Origin: VFMC01 sp037130535
Lineage (GTDB): Bacteria > Actinomycetota > Acidimicrobiia > Acidimicrobiales > Ilumatobacteraceae
Direction: 5' to 3'
DNA length: 64,000 nt
Assembly: GCA_037130535.1 (NCBI GenBank)
Contig: JBAXSU010000001.1
Coordinates: 18,544 to 82,543, forward strand
Shown: piece after piece, positions 1-8,321 of the stretch
Numbering within the stretch: position 1 is the first letter of the stretch
Layout: each line of letters begins with the position of its first letter
The notes under the pieces: model-generated
The model's database searches: none
What the model saw: only the letters and a program-made list of their open reading frames with translations
What the model was told of the DNA's origin: nothing
Made by a program: the position numbers and the translations under genes

Positions 1-2
1 GC

Positions 3-767
3 CTGGCGGTGTGGGACCTGCTGTACGAACTGGGCTACCAGGCCGACGGGCTGTACATCGGACTCGGCATCGGCGACTACAGCGACGTATCGGGCCAGTA
101 CGCCCGCGACTTCGCGGCCGCTCGCGGTCTGCACCTCATCGAGGTGTCGCTGCGCGGCGAGTACGGCTACGACATCCCGACGGCGGCCAGAGCCACGCGA
201 CGCGTGCCCTGCTCGGCGTGCGGCCTGAGCAAACGGCATCTGTTCGACAAGGCCGCGCTCGATGGTGGCTACACCGCGTTGGTCACCGGTCACAACCTCG
301 ACGACGAGGCGGCGGTGCTGCTGGGCAACACCTTGCGCTGGGACATCGGCTATCTGGCGCGGCAACTTCCGGTGCTGCCCGCACGCGACGGTTTCCCGAA
401 GAAGGTGAAGCCACTCGTGCGCCTCACCGAACGCGAGACCGCAGCGTGGTGCGTGGTGCGCGGTATCGACTATCTGGTCGACGAGTGCCCGATGGCGGTG
501 GGCAACAAGCACCTCGGCTACAAGAGCATGCTCAACGGCATCGAAGCCGAATCGCCCGGGTCGAAGGCTGCCTTCTACCTCAACTTCATCGAGCACATGG
601 CGCCCATCCTGGCCGACCAGTTGCACGATGAACGCGAAGCACTCGGGGTGTGCTCCGAATGTGGCGCCCCCACCTCCGGTGAGGTGTGCGCCTTCTGTCG
701 CCTCGTTGCCACCTCGGCCGCCCACGAACCGGTGCCGATCGAACTGATCACGAAGGGCCGACGATGA
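3..767 (+). CDS. tRNA 2-thiolation ATPase, TtuA/Ncs6/TtcA family (5' end outside window)
   Basis: PP-loop ATP pyrophosphatase family protein that would activate a tRNA uridine or cytidine for sulfur transfer in the cytoplasm. The frame is open to the window edge and begins inside the family's N-terminal region, so the SGGKDS ATP loop must lie just upstream. Visible are the GHNLDDEA motif, a C-S-A-C pair (Cys codons at 210 and 219) plus a later Cys in DECP (codon 486), the three positions that hold an iron-sulfur cluster in TtuA-type enzymes, and a C-terminal zinc ribbon (CSECG...CAFC). The C-terminal ribbon favours TtuA/Ncs6 over TtcA. Its stop overlaps the trmI start (ATGA), so the two tRNA-modification genes are co-transcribed. 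Which tRNA position is modified is not visible. Confidence 0.8.
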   Translation: MAVWDLLYELGYQADGLYIGLGIGDYSDVSGQYARDFAAARGLHLIEVSLRGEYGYDIPTAARATRRVPCSACGLSKRHLFDKAALDGGYTALVTGHNLDDEAAVLLGNTLRWDIGYLARQLPVLPARDGFPKKVKPLVRLTERETAAWCVVRGIDYLVDECPMAVGNKHLGYKSMLNGIEAESPGSKAAFYLNFIEHMAPILADQLHDEREALGVCSECGAPTSGEVCAFCRLVATSAAHEPVPIELITKGRR

Positions 768-1534
768 ACCGTCGGTTCCACTACGGCGACAAGGTTCTGC
801 TGCTCGACACCAAGCAACGGCGCTACCTCATCACCCTGGCCGAGGGCGGCGAGTTCCACAGCCACCACGGGTTCATCCCGCACGCCGACATCGTCGACCG
901 CGCCGAAGGCCTGGTGGCCCGCACCACGAAGAACTCGGTCTACATCGCCCTGCGCCCCACTCTCGAGGACTTCGTCATCGAGATGCCGCGCGGCGCACAG
1001 GTGATCTACCCCAAGGATCTGGCGCCCATCTGCATGCTGGCCGACATCGGCCCCGGGGTGACCGTGCTCGAAAGTGGTGTGGGTTCTGGTGCATTGAGCA
1101 TGACGATGCTTCGCTGGGGTGCGCGCATCGTCGGCTACGAGTTGCGCGAAGACTTCGCCAACCGGGCGGTCGCCAACGTGCGCTCGTTCCTCGGTGAAGA
1201 AGCGCTTGCCAACTACCGGGTCGAACTCCGCGACTGCTACGCGGGCATCGACGAACGCAACGTCGACCGAGTGGTGCTCGATCTGCCCGAACCGTGGCAG
1301 GTGGTGCCCCACGCGATGGAGGCGCTGCGGCCCGGGGGCATCTTCGTGGCCTACTGCCCGTCGATCATCCAGGTGTCGCAGTTGCGCGAGGCCATGGTGG
1401 GTAAGGCGTGGACCGGACTGCGGTCGCTCGAGGTGCTGCACCGCGGGTGGCACGTGGAGGGCGCCGCCGTGCGCCCCGACCACCGGATGGTGGCCCACAC
1501 CGGGTTCCTCACGGTCGGTCGCTTCCTGGGCTGA
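764..1534 (+). CDS. trmI: tRNA (adenine-58-N1)-methyltransferase TrmI
   Basis: SAM-dependent methyltransferase that makes m1A58 in the T-loop of tRNA. The 256-residue protein has the small N-terminal beta domain (MNRRFHYGDKVLLLD) and a Rossmann SAM site at ESGVGSGALS, followed by the acidic motif GYELRE and the catalytic-region motif DLPEPW. I chose ATG 764 because it overlaps the preceding stop as ATGA and gives the family's usual N-terminus; an upstream in-frame extension would run through the previous gene. Its place next to the proteasome ATPase gene matches mycobacteria, where the TrmI gene also sits near mpa. A strong hairpin follows at 1562-1589. Confidence 0.93.
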   Translation: MNRRFHYGDKVLLLDTKQRRYLITLAEGGEFHSHHGFIPHADIVDRAEGLVARTTKNSVYIALRPTLEDFVIEMPRGAQVIYPKDLAPICMLADIGPGVTVLESGVGSGALSMTMLRWGARIVGYELREDFANRAVANVRSFLGEEALANYRVELRDCYAGIDERNVDRVVLDLPEPWQVVPHAMEALRPGGIFVAYCPSIIQVSQLREAMVGKAWTGLRSLEVLHRGWHVEGAAVRPDHRMVAHTGFLTVGRFLG

Positions 1535-1561
1535 CGCCTGCAGCAGCGAAGCCGTGACGCG

Positions 1562-1589
1562 CAACGGGGCGCCCGGAGGCGCCCCGTTG
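1562..1589. terminator. Perfect 12-bp hairpin between convergent genes
   Basis: CAACGGGGCGCC and its exact complement are separated by the tetraloop CGGA. It lies between the stop of trmI (+) and the stop of the ferredoxin gene (-), so it can end transcription from both sides. There is no T-tract, as is common for hairpin terminators in G+C-rich actinobacteria. Confidence 0.75.
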
Positions 1590-1609
1590 GCTGCGATGGT
1601 GGAACCGGA

Positions 1610-1855
1610 TCAGGGTTCGATGAAGATGCACTCGCCGGGACACTCCTCGGCGCTCTCGATGACACCGTCGAGCTTGTTGTCGGGGATGTTCGCCAGACCC
1701 TCGGCGCCCTGGGGAAGGCCCTTGGCGGTGGCGAAGATCTTGTCGCCTTCCCTGACGTAGGCAAGGCCATCGTCGAGCAGGGTGAAGACATCGGGGGCGA
1801 TCTCCTCGCACAGGCCGTCGCCGGTGCACAGATCCTGGTCGATCCAGACCTTCAT
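1610..1855 (-). CDS. Small 3Fe-4S/4Fe-4S-type ferredoxin
   Basis: An 81-residue acidic electron carrier of the single-cluster ferredoxin family that serves P450s and oxygenases in actinobacteria. Cys10 and Cys16 (CTGDGLC) and Cys72 (followed by Pro) match the three ligands of 3Fe-4S ferredoxins; Asp14 sits in the central position that may act as a fourth ligand, and an extra Cys76 follows in ECPGEC. The start ATG (complement of 1853-1855) has an upstream GAGGAG ribosome-binding site, so this gene has a leader, unlike most of its neighbours. No redox partner is adjacent; the gene is monocistronic and divergent from arc. Confidence 0.85.
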   Translation of the reverse strand: MKVWIDQDLCTGDGLCEEIAPDVFTLLDDGLAYVREGDKIFATAKGLPQGAEGLANIPDNKLDGVIESAEECPGECIFIEP

Positions 1856-1966
1856 TGCGGTTGCAGTCTCCTCGTGCGGTGGGCCATCAGGTGATGGCGG
1901 TCGGGTCGAGTGTACCGGGCCGGGTGGTCGAGCACCTAGCGCTACACAGTCGTTCGGCGATGCGTG

Positions 1967-1972
1967 TAGGTT
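1967..1972 (+). promoter_or_regulatory. Leaderless -10 element of arc (TAGGTT)
   Basis: TAGGTT ends 6 bases before the arc ATG at 1979. At that distance transcription would start at or next to the A of the start codon; no ribosome-binding site is present. Confidence 0.5.
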
Positions 1973-1978
1973 CCCCAC

Positions 1979-3691
1979 ATGGCACATGCCGATGACGACA
2001 ACGCCGACGTCGTTCGAACCCAGCTGGCGGTGCTCGAGCAGGAGATCGCCGATCTGCGTCGCCGCCTGGTCGACGCCCCGAAGCGGATGCGTGCCCTCGA
2101 AGAGCGCCTGCTCGAGGCGAAGGGGCAGTTGGCCCAGGCCGTCTCGCAGAACGAGAAGCTGAGCTACACCCTGCGCGAGGCCCGCGAACACATCGCCACG
2201 CTGCGCGATGAGGTCGACAAGCTGAGCCAACCTCCCTCGGCGTACGGCGTGGTGGTGGGCAAGAACGACGACGGAACCGTCGACGTGCTCACGAGCGGGC
2301 GCAAGATGCGCGTCAGCCTGCACCCCGAGATCGACCACGACGCACTCGACCGAGGCTCGGAGGTGGTGCTGAACGAGAGCTTCAACGTGGTGCTGGCGCG
2401 CAGTCCCGAGGCCACCGGCGAGGTGGTCACCATTCGCGAGCTGATGGACGATGGTGTGCGTGCTCTCGTGGTGGGGCGCGCCGACGAAGAACGCGTGTGT
2501 GAACTGGCCGACAGTGTGCGCGGCATGCACCTGCGGGCCGGCGACACGATGCGTCTCGACACCCGCACCAACCTGCTGCTCGAGCGACTGCCCCGGCCCG
2601 AGGTGGAAGATCTGCTGCTCGAGGAGGTGCCCGACATCGGCTACGCCGACATCGGCGGCCTCGACGCCCAGATCGAGCAGATCGCCGACGCCGTAGAACT
2701 GCCGTTCCTGTATGCAGAACTCTTCGCCGAGCACCAGCTGCCTGCGCCGAAGGGCATCTTGCTGTACGGCCCGCCGGGCTGCGGCAAGACCCTCATCGCC
2801 AAGGCGGTGGCCAACTCGCTGGCCACCAAGGTGGCCGAAAAGACGGGTGGCGAGAAGGGCCGCAGCTACTTCATCAACATCAAGGGCCCCGAGCTGCTGA
2901 ACAAGTACGTCGGCGAGACCGAGCGCCAGATCCGCCTCGTGTTCCAGCGGGCGCGTGAAAAGAGCGAGGAGGGCTGGCCGGTCATCGTGTTCTTCGACGA
3001 GATGGATTCGATGTTCCGCACCCGCGGCTCGGGCATCAGCTCCGACATGGAGAGCACCATCGTGCCGCAGTTGCTGGCCGAGATCGACGGTGTCGAGGGT
3101 CTGCGCAACGTCATCGTCATCGGTGCCACCAACCGCGAAGACCTCATCGACCCAGCCATCCTCCGCCCCGGCCGCCTCGACGTGAAGATCAAGATCGAGC
3201 GCCCCGATGCAGGAGCGGCACGGCAGATCTTCGCCCAATACCTCACCGACGAGATCCCCATCGCTGCGGGCGAACAGATCCCGGCGATGATCGATGCCAC
3301 CGTGGCCGAGATGTACCGCAACGACGAGGCCAACCAGTTCCTCGAGGTGACGTACCAGAACGGCGACAAGGAGATCTTGTACTACAAGGACTTCTCGTCG
3401 GGCGCGATGATCGAGAACATCGTGCGACGGGCCAAGAAGTTGGCCATCAAGCGGGTCATCGCCGGTGGACCGCGCGGTGTGTGCACACAAGACCTGCTCG
3501 ACTCGATCAAGCAGGAGTACAAAGAGCACGAAGACCTGCCCAACACCACCAACCCCGACGACTGGGCGAAGATCTCGGGCAAGAAGGGCGAGCGCATCGT
3601 GTTCATCCGCACGCTGGTGTCGGGCCGGGCCGAGGCCGATCGCTCGGGTGGTCGTGCCATCGAGCGGGTAGGAACCGGGCAATACCTGTGA
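1979..3691 (+). CDS. arc: Proteasome-associated ATPase ARC/Mpa
   Basis: Hexameric AAA+ unfoldase that binds Pup on tagged proteins and feeds them to the 20S proteasome. The 570-residue protein has the family layout: N-terminal coiled coil (about residues 10-85) that captures Pup, two small OB domains (about 85-230), then the AAA module with Walker A GPPGCGKT (264-271), Walker B VIVFFDE (335-341) and the arginine-finger region RPGRLD. The C-terminus ends in GQYL, the penultimate-Tyr motif that docks into the alpha-ring pockets of PrcA. Start ATG 1979 gives the usual length and follows a leaderless -10. It is a separate transcription unit directly upstream of dop. Confidence 0.97.
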   Translation: MAHADDDNADVVRTQLAVLEQEIADLRRRLVDAPKRMRALEERLLEAKGQLAQAVSQNEKLSYTLREAREHIATLRDEVDKLSQPPSAYGVVVGKNDDGTVDVLTSGRKMRVSLHPEIDHDALDRGSEVVLNESFNVVLARSPEATGEVVTIRELMDDGVRALVVGRADEERVCELADSVRGMHLRAGDTMRLDTRTNLLLERLPRPEVEDLLLEEVPDIGYADIGGLDAQIEQIADAVELPFLYAELFAEHQLPAPKGILLYGPPGCGKTLIAKAVANSLATKVAEKTGGEKGRSYFINIKGPELLNKYVGETERQIRLVFQRAREKSEEGWPVIVFFDEMDSMFRTRGSGISSDMESTIVPQLLAEIDGVEGLRNVIVIGATNREDLIDPAILRPGRLDVKIKIERPDAGAARQIFAQYLTDEIPIAAGEQIPAMIDATVAEMYRNDEANQFLEVTYQNGDKEILYYKDFSSGAMIENIVRRAKKLAIKRVIAGGPRGVCTQDLLDSIKQEYKEHEDLPNTTNPDDWAKISGKKGERIVFIRTLVSGRAEADRSGGRAIERVGTGQYL

Positions 3692-3735
3692 TCACCGGCT
3701 GCACCCCGGCCGCTGCGCTGGAACTGTCCGGCCGA

Positions 3736-3741
3736 TAGGGT
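3736..3741 (+). promoter_or_regulatory. Leaderless -10 element of dop (TAGGGT)
   Basis: TAGGGT with a 6-base spacer before the dop ATG at 3748. It would drive the dop-pup-prcB-prcA-pxpABC operon. Confidence 0.5.
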
Positions 3742-3747
3742 GCCGCC

Positions 3748-5259
3748 ATGGCGATCCCGAAGGTCTGCGGCATCGAGACCGAGTACGGGATCTTGGTGCG
3801 GGGCGCCGACAACAACCCGGTGCTGGCGTCGTCGCTGCTGATCAACGCCTATCTGGGCAGTACCGCCCGAGGTGTGAACCCGAGCAGTCCCTCGCTGCGT
3901 GCCGGGTGGGACTACGAGGACGAACACCCCGGACGCGACGCCCGCGGGTTCAGTCTCGACGACATGTTCGCTCCCGAGATCGAGAGCCATCTGGTGAATG
4001 CCGTGCTCACCAACGGTGCCCGCTACTACGTCGACCATGCCCACCCCGAGATCTCCACCCCCGAGTGCCGCGATGCGCTCGAGGTGGTGCGTTTCGACCG
4101 GGCCGCCGAGGCCATCATCGCCGCCAGCATGGAGGCAGCCCGCGCCCTGCTGCCCGACGGCGCCGAGGTGCTGTGTCACAAGAACAACTCCGACGGTAAG
4201 GGCAACAGTTACGGCTGCCACGAGAACTACCTGCTCGCCCGTGAGGTGCCCTTCGGCCGACTGGTCGCCCAGATCACGCCGCATTTCGTCACCCGCCAGG
4301 TGGTGGTGGGGGCGGGCAAGGTGGGTTGCGAACTGCCCGGTGTGGGTACCGACCAGGTGCCGTATCAGATCAGTCAACGCGCCGACTTCTTCGAAGAGGA
4401 GGTGGGCCTCGAGACCACGTTGAAACGGCCCATCGTGAACACCCGCGACGAGCCGCACTGCGATGCCACCAAGTACCGGCGTCTGCACGTCATCGTGGGC
4501 GACGCGAACATGAGCGAAACGGCCACGCTGGTGAAGGTGGGCGCGACGGCCGTCCTGCTCGCCATGATCGAAGACGATGTCGTCGGCGACGAATGGTTAC
4601 TGGCCAACCCGGTGGGGGCCATCCGGCAGGTGAGCCACGACCCCACCCTGCAGCGCACCATCCTGCTGCGCTCGGGCCGCCGGGCGACGGCGCTCGAGGT
4701 GCAGTGGGGGCTATACCAGCAGGCCCGTCGGTACGCCGGCACGCACGGCCTCGAGGCGGTGGGTGCAGAGGTGGGCGAGCAGGTACTCGACCTGTGGGAG
4801 ACCATGCTGGCGGGCCTGGAACGTAACCCCGACGAGGTCGCCCATCTCGTCGACTGGGTGGCCAAGCGCCGTGTGGTCGAGGGCTTCGCCGAACGGCACG
4901 GCCTGCGCGTCGGCGATGCACGCCTGAAGGCACTCGACCTGCAGTACCACGACATGCGGCCCGACAAATGCCTGGCGCGCCGGGTGGGTCTCACCACGGT
5001 GGTGTCCGACGACGACGTCACACACTCGATGACCGAGCCCCCCGACACCACCCGCGCCTATTTCCGTGGGCGCTGCCTGGCCAAGTGGCCGAACGACATC
5101 GTGGCCGCGAACTGGGATTCGCTGGTGTTCGACGTGGGTCGCGACCCCCTTCGCCGCGTGCCGATGATGGAACCGCTGCGCGGCACCCGTCATCACGTGG
5201 CTAGGTTGATCGATGAAAGTGACACGGCGGCCGACCTGCTCGCCCGCCTCGACACCTGA
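3748..5259 (+). CDS. dop: Depupylase / Pup deamidase Dop
   Basis: Glutamine-synthetase-like enzyme that cleaves Pup from substrates and, in species with a C-terminal Gln on Pup, deamidates it. The 503-residue protein begins with the signature GIETEYGI (Glu10 in the ATP/metal site), has the Dop-specific loop (around SSPSLRAGWDYEDEHPG, absent from PafA) and the family motifs HPEISTPE, HKNNSDGKGNSYG and NTRDEPH. First gene of the operon with pup 28 bases downstream. The encoded Pup already ends in Glu, so depupylation rather than deamidation should be its main job here. Confidence 0.96.
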   Translation: MAIPKVCGIETEYGILVRGADNNPVLASSLLINAYLGSTARGVNPSSPSLRAGWDYEDEHPGRDARGFSLDDMFAPEIESHLVNAVLTNGARYYVDHAHPEISTPECRDALEVVRFDRAAEAIIAASMEAARALLPDGAEVLCHKNNSDGKGNSYGCHENYLLAREVPFGRLVAQITPHFVTRQVVVGAGKVGCELPGVGTDQVPYQISQRADFFEEEVGLETTLKRPIVNTRDEPHCDATKYRRLHVIVGDANMSETATLVKVGATAVLLAMIEDDVVGDEWLLANPVGAIRQVSHDPTLQRTILLRSGRRATALEVQWGLYQQARRYAGTHGLEAVGAEVGEQVLDLWETMLAGLERNPDEVAHLVDWVAKRRVVEGFAERHGLRVGDARLKALDLQYHDMRPDKCLARRVGLTTVVSDDDVTHSMTEPPDTTRAYFRGRCLAKWPNDIVAANWDSLVFDVGRDPLRRVPMMEPLRGTRHHVARLIDESDTAADLLARLDT

Positions 5260-5287
5260 GCCAGTTCCGACCAGGAGACCCGATCCG

Positions 5288-5482
5288 ATGGCAGAGCGCA
5301 CCCACAAGCAGAAGCCCGCACCGGCCCGCACCGACGACGAGGTGGTCGATGCCCCGGCATCGACCGCAACCGGCGACAAGTTGCGAGCCGAACTCGACGA
5401 CCTGCTCGACGAGATCGACGACGTGCTCGAGACCAATGCCGAGGACTTCGTGAAGTCGTACGTCCAGAAGGGCGGCGAGTAG
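5288..5482 (+). CDS. pup: Prokaryotic ubiquitin-like protein Pup, C-terminal GGE form
   Basis: A 64-residue, acidic, largely disordered tag that PafA attaches to lysines through its C-terminal Glu side chain. Start ATG 5288 is set by a GGAG ribosome-binding site at 5274-5277. The conserved C-terminal half (DLLDEIDDVLETNAEDFV) binds the ARC coiled coil, and the protein ends in QKGGE. Because Glu, not Gln, is encoded, the tag can be ligated without prior deamidation. The N-terminal third is the variable, Lys/Ala/Pro-rich portion that starts unfolding in the ATPase pore. Confidence 0.97.
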   Translation: MAERTHKQKPAPARTDDEVVDAPASTATGDKLRAELDDLLDEIDDVLETNAEDFVKSYVQKGGE

Positions 5483-5487
5483 TCGCG

Positions 5488-6279
5488 ATGGCGATGCCGT
5501 TCTTCCAACCTGGCGACGACCCCGGCGCAAGTTTCCCCGAATTGCTGCGACGCATCGGTGCGGTGCCGCCTGCCGTCGATGGCACGCTCGGTACGGGTGC
5601 GCTCAGCGTGCCCCACGCCACCACCTGTGTGGCGCTGCGGTACTCCGACGGTGTCGTCATGGCGGGCGACCGTCGAGCCACCAGCGGCAATCTCATCAGC
5701 CACCGCGGCATGGAAAAGGTGGTGCAGGCCGACCGCCACAGCGGTGTGGCCATTGCCGGAGCCGCCGGGCCGGCCATGGAGATGATCAAGCTGTTCGCTC
5801 TGCAGCTCGAGCACTACGAGAAGGTCGAGGGCTCGTCGCTCAGCCTGGAGGGCAAGGCCAACCAGCTCTCGATGATGGTGCGTGGCAACCTGCCTGCGGC
5901 GATGCAGGGCCTCGTGGTGGTGCCGCTGTTCGCCGGGTTCGACACCCGCCGCGGCGTGGGGCGGCTGTGGAGCTACGACGTCACCGGTGGTCGCTACGAG
6001 GAGGGTGAGTACTCGGCCACCGGGTCGGGCAGCCTGCACGCTGGCACCGTTGTGAAAGTGGGGTACCGCGATGGGCTCAGCCGCGACGAGGCGGTGAAGT
6101 TGGCGTGTACCGCACTGTGGGAGGCTGCCGACGCCGACTCTGCCACCGGTGGGCCCGACGCACTGCGGGGTATCTATCCGGTGGTGGCCACCATCACCGC
6201 CGACGGCTGGCACCGTCTCGACGATGCCGACCTCGCCGCTCGGTACGAAGCGATCGTCGCGGAGGTGCGCAACCGATGA
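5488..6279 (+). CDS. prcB: 20S proteasome beta subunit PrcB
   Basis: Catalytic subunit of the bacterial 20S proteasome, made as a precursor. The 263-residue protein has a 44-residue propeptide ending PHA; autocleavage would expose Thr45 (mature TTCVALRY). Relative to Thr45 as residue 1, Asp17 (in GDRRAT) and Lys33 (in GMEKV) are in register with the catalytic Asp17/Lys33 of the family. The residue before the cleavage site is Ala44, where the family usually has Gly. Starts 5 bases after pup and overlaps prcA by ATGA, ensuring paired translation of the two ring subunits. Confidence 0.96.
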   Translation: MAMPFFQPGDDPGASFPELLRRIGAVPPAVDGTLGTGALSVPHATTCVALRYSDGVVMAGDRRATSGNLISHRGMEKVVQADRHSGVAIAGAAGPAMEMIKLFALQLEHYEKVEGSSLSLEGKANQLSMMVRGNLPAAMQGLVVVPLFAGFDTRRGVGRLWSYDVTGGRYEEGEYSATGSGSLHAGTVVKVGYRDGLSRDEAVKLACTALWEAADADSATGGPDALRGIYPVVATITADGWHRLDDADLAARYEAIVAEVRNR

Positions 6280-6956
6280 GCATGCCCTTCTACGTCGCGC
6301 CCGAACAGGTGATGAAGGACCGGGCCGACTACGCCCGCAAAGGCATCGCCCGCGGCCGCGCCCTCGTGGCCGTGCGGTACGTCGACGGCATCGCCCTCGT
6401 GGCCGAGAACCCGTCGAACACCCTGCGCAAGATCAGCGAGATCTACGACCGCATCGCCTTCGCCGGCGTCGGAAAGTACAACGAGTTCGACCAACTCCGT
6501 GTGGCCGGTGTGCGCGCCGCCGACCTGAAGGGTTTCCAGTACTCGCGCGACGACGTCGATGCGCGCAGCCTGGCCAACCAGTACGCACAGATCCTCGGCC
6601 AGATCTTCACCCACGAGATGAAGCCGATGGAGGTCGAGATCCTCGTCGCCGAGGTGGGCGCCAATGGCGCCGACGACCAACTGTTCCACATCCTCTACGA
6701 CGGCACCGTCATGGACGAACGACAGTTCAGCGTGCTCGGCGGCGATGCCGAATCGATCACCGGTCGACTCCGCGAGCTCGACCACGCCGAGCTGTCGCTC
6801 GGTGCCGCCCTCGTGGCTGCCACCAGCGCTCTCAGCGGACCCGATCGCACCCTGAAGGCCGAAGACCTCGAGGTGGCGGTGCTGGCCCGCAGCAACGGGC
6901 GGCGCTGCTTCCGGCGCCTCGCCGACGACGAGGTCGCGGCGCTCCTGGCGGGCTGA
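6276..6956 (+). CDS. prcA: 20S proteasome alpha subunit PrcA
   Basis: Non-catalytic outer-ring subunit that gates the chamber and docks the ARC C-terminus. The 226-residue protein starts MSMPFYVAPEQVMKDRADYARKG, the family's gate region, and contains AENPSNTLRKISEIYDR, typical of actinobacterial PrcA. ATG 6276 overlaps the prcB stop (ATGA) and is preferred over an upstream in-frame start inside prcB because it gives the family N-terminus. The C-terminal tail after residue 200 is short. Confidence 0.96.
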   Translation: MSMPFYVAPEQVMKDRADYARKGIARGRALVAVRYVDGIALVAENPSNTLRKISEIYDRIAFAGVGKYNEFDQLRVAGVRAADLKGFQYSRDDVDARSLANQYAQILGQIFTHEMKPMEVEILVAEVGANGADDQLFHILYDGTVMDERQFSVLGGDAESITGRLRELDHAELSLGAALVAATSALSGPDRTLKAEDLEVAVLARSNGRRCFRRLADDEVAALLAG

Positions 6957-6958
6957 CG

Positions 6959-7681
6959 GTGCGGCCGATCGACCTGAACGCCGACGTCGGCGAGAGCTTC
7001 GGTCGGTGGACGCTCGGCGACGACGAGGCCCTGATGGGCATCATCACCTCGGCCAACGTGGCCTGCGGCTTCCATGCCGGCGACCCGTCCACCATCCGGC
7101 GCACCTGCGCATCTGCAGTTCGCCACGGGGTGGCCATCGGGGCGCAGGTGTCGTACCCCGATCTGGTCGGCTTCGGACGGCGGTTCATCGACATCGATCC
7201 CGGTGAGCTCGCCGACGCCGTGGTGTACCAGATCGGTGCCCTCGACGCGCTGGCCCGGGTGGAGGGCGGCCGGGTGGCGTATGTGAAGCCGCACGGTGCG
7301 CTGTACCACGCCGTGCAGCACCACCAGGCGCAGGCCGAGGCGGTAGCTGCGGCGGTGAATGCCGTCGACTCCTCGCTGGCGCTGCTGGGCATGGCCGATA
7401 CCGCACTCGAGCACCACGCCGTCGGCTCTGGGCTGCGATACGTGCTCGAGGGCTTCGCCGACCGCGGCTACGACGCCGACGGCAGGCTGATTCCGCGTGG
7501 GCAGCCGGGGGCGCTGCTCACCGATGCCGCCGCGGTGGCCGAGCAGGCCGTCGAACTGCTCAGCTGGCGTGTCGAGTCGATCTGCGTGCACAGCGATACC
7601 CCCGGTGCGGCGGCGCTGGCATCGGCGGCACGGCGTGCGCTCGAAGGCGTCGGAGCCGTGGTCGCCTCGTTCGTCGGGTGA
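6959..7681 (+). CDS. pxpA: 5-oxoprolinase subunit A, LamB/YcsF family
   Basis: One of three subunits of the bacterial ATP-dependent 5-oxoprolinase, which opens pyroglutamate to glutamate. The 240-residue protein starts with the family signature DLNADVGES and contains ACGFHAGDP, GAQVSYPDL and YVKPHGALY. The GTG start at 6959 follows the prcA stop by two bases and lacks its own promoter, so the gene is a member of the proteasome operon. pxpB and pxpC follow at once. See the finding on this linkage. Confidence 0.93.
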   Translation: MRPIDLNADVGESFGRWTLGDDEALMGIITSANVACGFHAGDPSTIRRTCASAVRHGVAIGAQVSYPDLVGFGRRFIDIDPGELADAVVYQIGALDALARVEGGRVAYVKPHGALYHAVQHHQAQAEAVAAAVNAVDSSLALLGMADTALEHHAVGSGLRYVLEGFADRGYDADGRLIPRGQPGALLTDAAAVAEQAVELLSWRVESICVHSDTPGAAALASAARRALEGVGAVVASFVG

Positions 7682-7685
7682 CGCA

Positions 7686-8321
7686 GTGACGCAACCTGCT
7701 TCGACCGTGCGGCTGCTGCCGTACGGACCGTCCGCCGTGCTGGCCGAGTACGACGACCTCGATACCGTGCTGGCCGTGGCTCAGCGTGTGCGCGATCTCG
7801 CGCTGGCCGGTGTGGTCGAGGTGGTGCCCGCGATGCGCACGGTACTGGTGGTGTTCGATGGGCCGGTGGCGCTCGACAGCACCGACCGGCGGGCCGTGGC
7901 AGCAGCCCTCGCCGACACCAGCCGGGTGCCGCAGCGACCGGGCCCGCTGGTGACGGTGCCGGTGGTCTACGACGGTGCCGACCTGGCCGAGGTGGCCGAG
8001 CGCACCGGGTGCACCGAGGCCGAGGTGGTGGCCCTGCACTGTTCGGCCGAGTACCGCGTCGCGTTCTGCGGGTTCATGCCCGGTTTCGCCTATCTGCTCG
8101 GCCTGCCGGCCGAACTGCACCTCCCGCGCCGCAGCACCCCGCGCACCCGCGTGCCCGCCGGCTCGGTCGCCATTGCGGCCGACTTCTCGGCCGTGTACCC
8201 CTCGGCCAGCCCCGGTGGATGGCATCTGCTCGGCACCACCGATCTGGTGCTCTGGGACGAGTCACTCCCTACGCCAGCAGTGCTGGTTCCCGGAATGCGC
8301 GTGCGGTTCGAGGCGAGATGA
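7686..8321 (+). CDS. pxpB: 5-oxoprolinase subunit B, KipI/allophanate hydrolase-1 family
   Basis: A 211-residue protein of the KipI family, the second 5-oxoprolinase subunit, which works as a complex with PxpC. The C-terminal cyclophilin-like domain carries the motifs FCGFMPGFAYL, RVPAGSVAIA and PGGWHLLG. The GTG start at 7686 lies four bases after pxpA. Translation is coupled to pxpC by an ATGA overlap. In Bacillus the homologous protein was first seen as a kinase inhibitor; here the A-B-C gene order supports the oxoprolinase role. Confidence 0.92.
   Translation: MTQPASTVRLLPYGPSAVLAEYDDLDTVLAVAQRVRDLALAGVVEVVPAMRTVLVVFDGPVALDSTDRRAVAAALADTSRVPQRPGPLVTVPVVYDGADLAEVAERTGCTEAEVVALHCSAEYRVAFCGFMPGFAYLLGLPAELHLPRRSTPRTRVPAGSVAIAADFSAVYPSASPGGWHLLGTTDLVLWDESLPTPAVLVPGMRVRFEAR

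Noticed and set aside
1610..3682. Long open frame of about 690 codons on the minus strand opposite arc
   Set aside because: Only its last 81 codons (ferredoxin) have family motifs; the rest mirrors the G+C-rich codon pattern of arc on the other strand.
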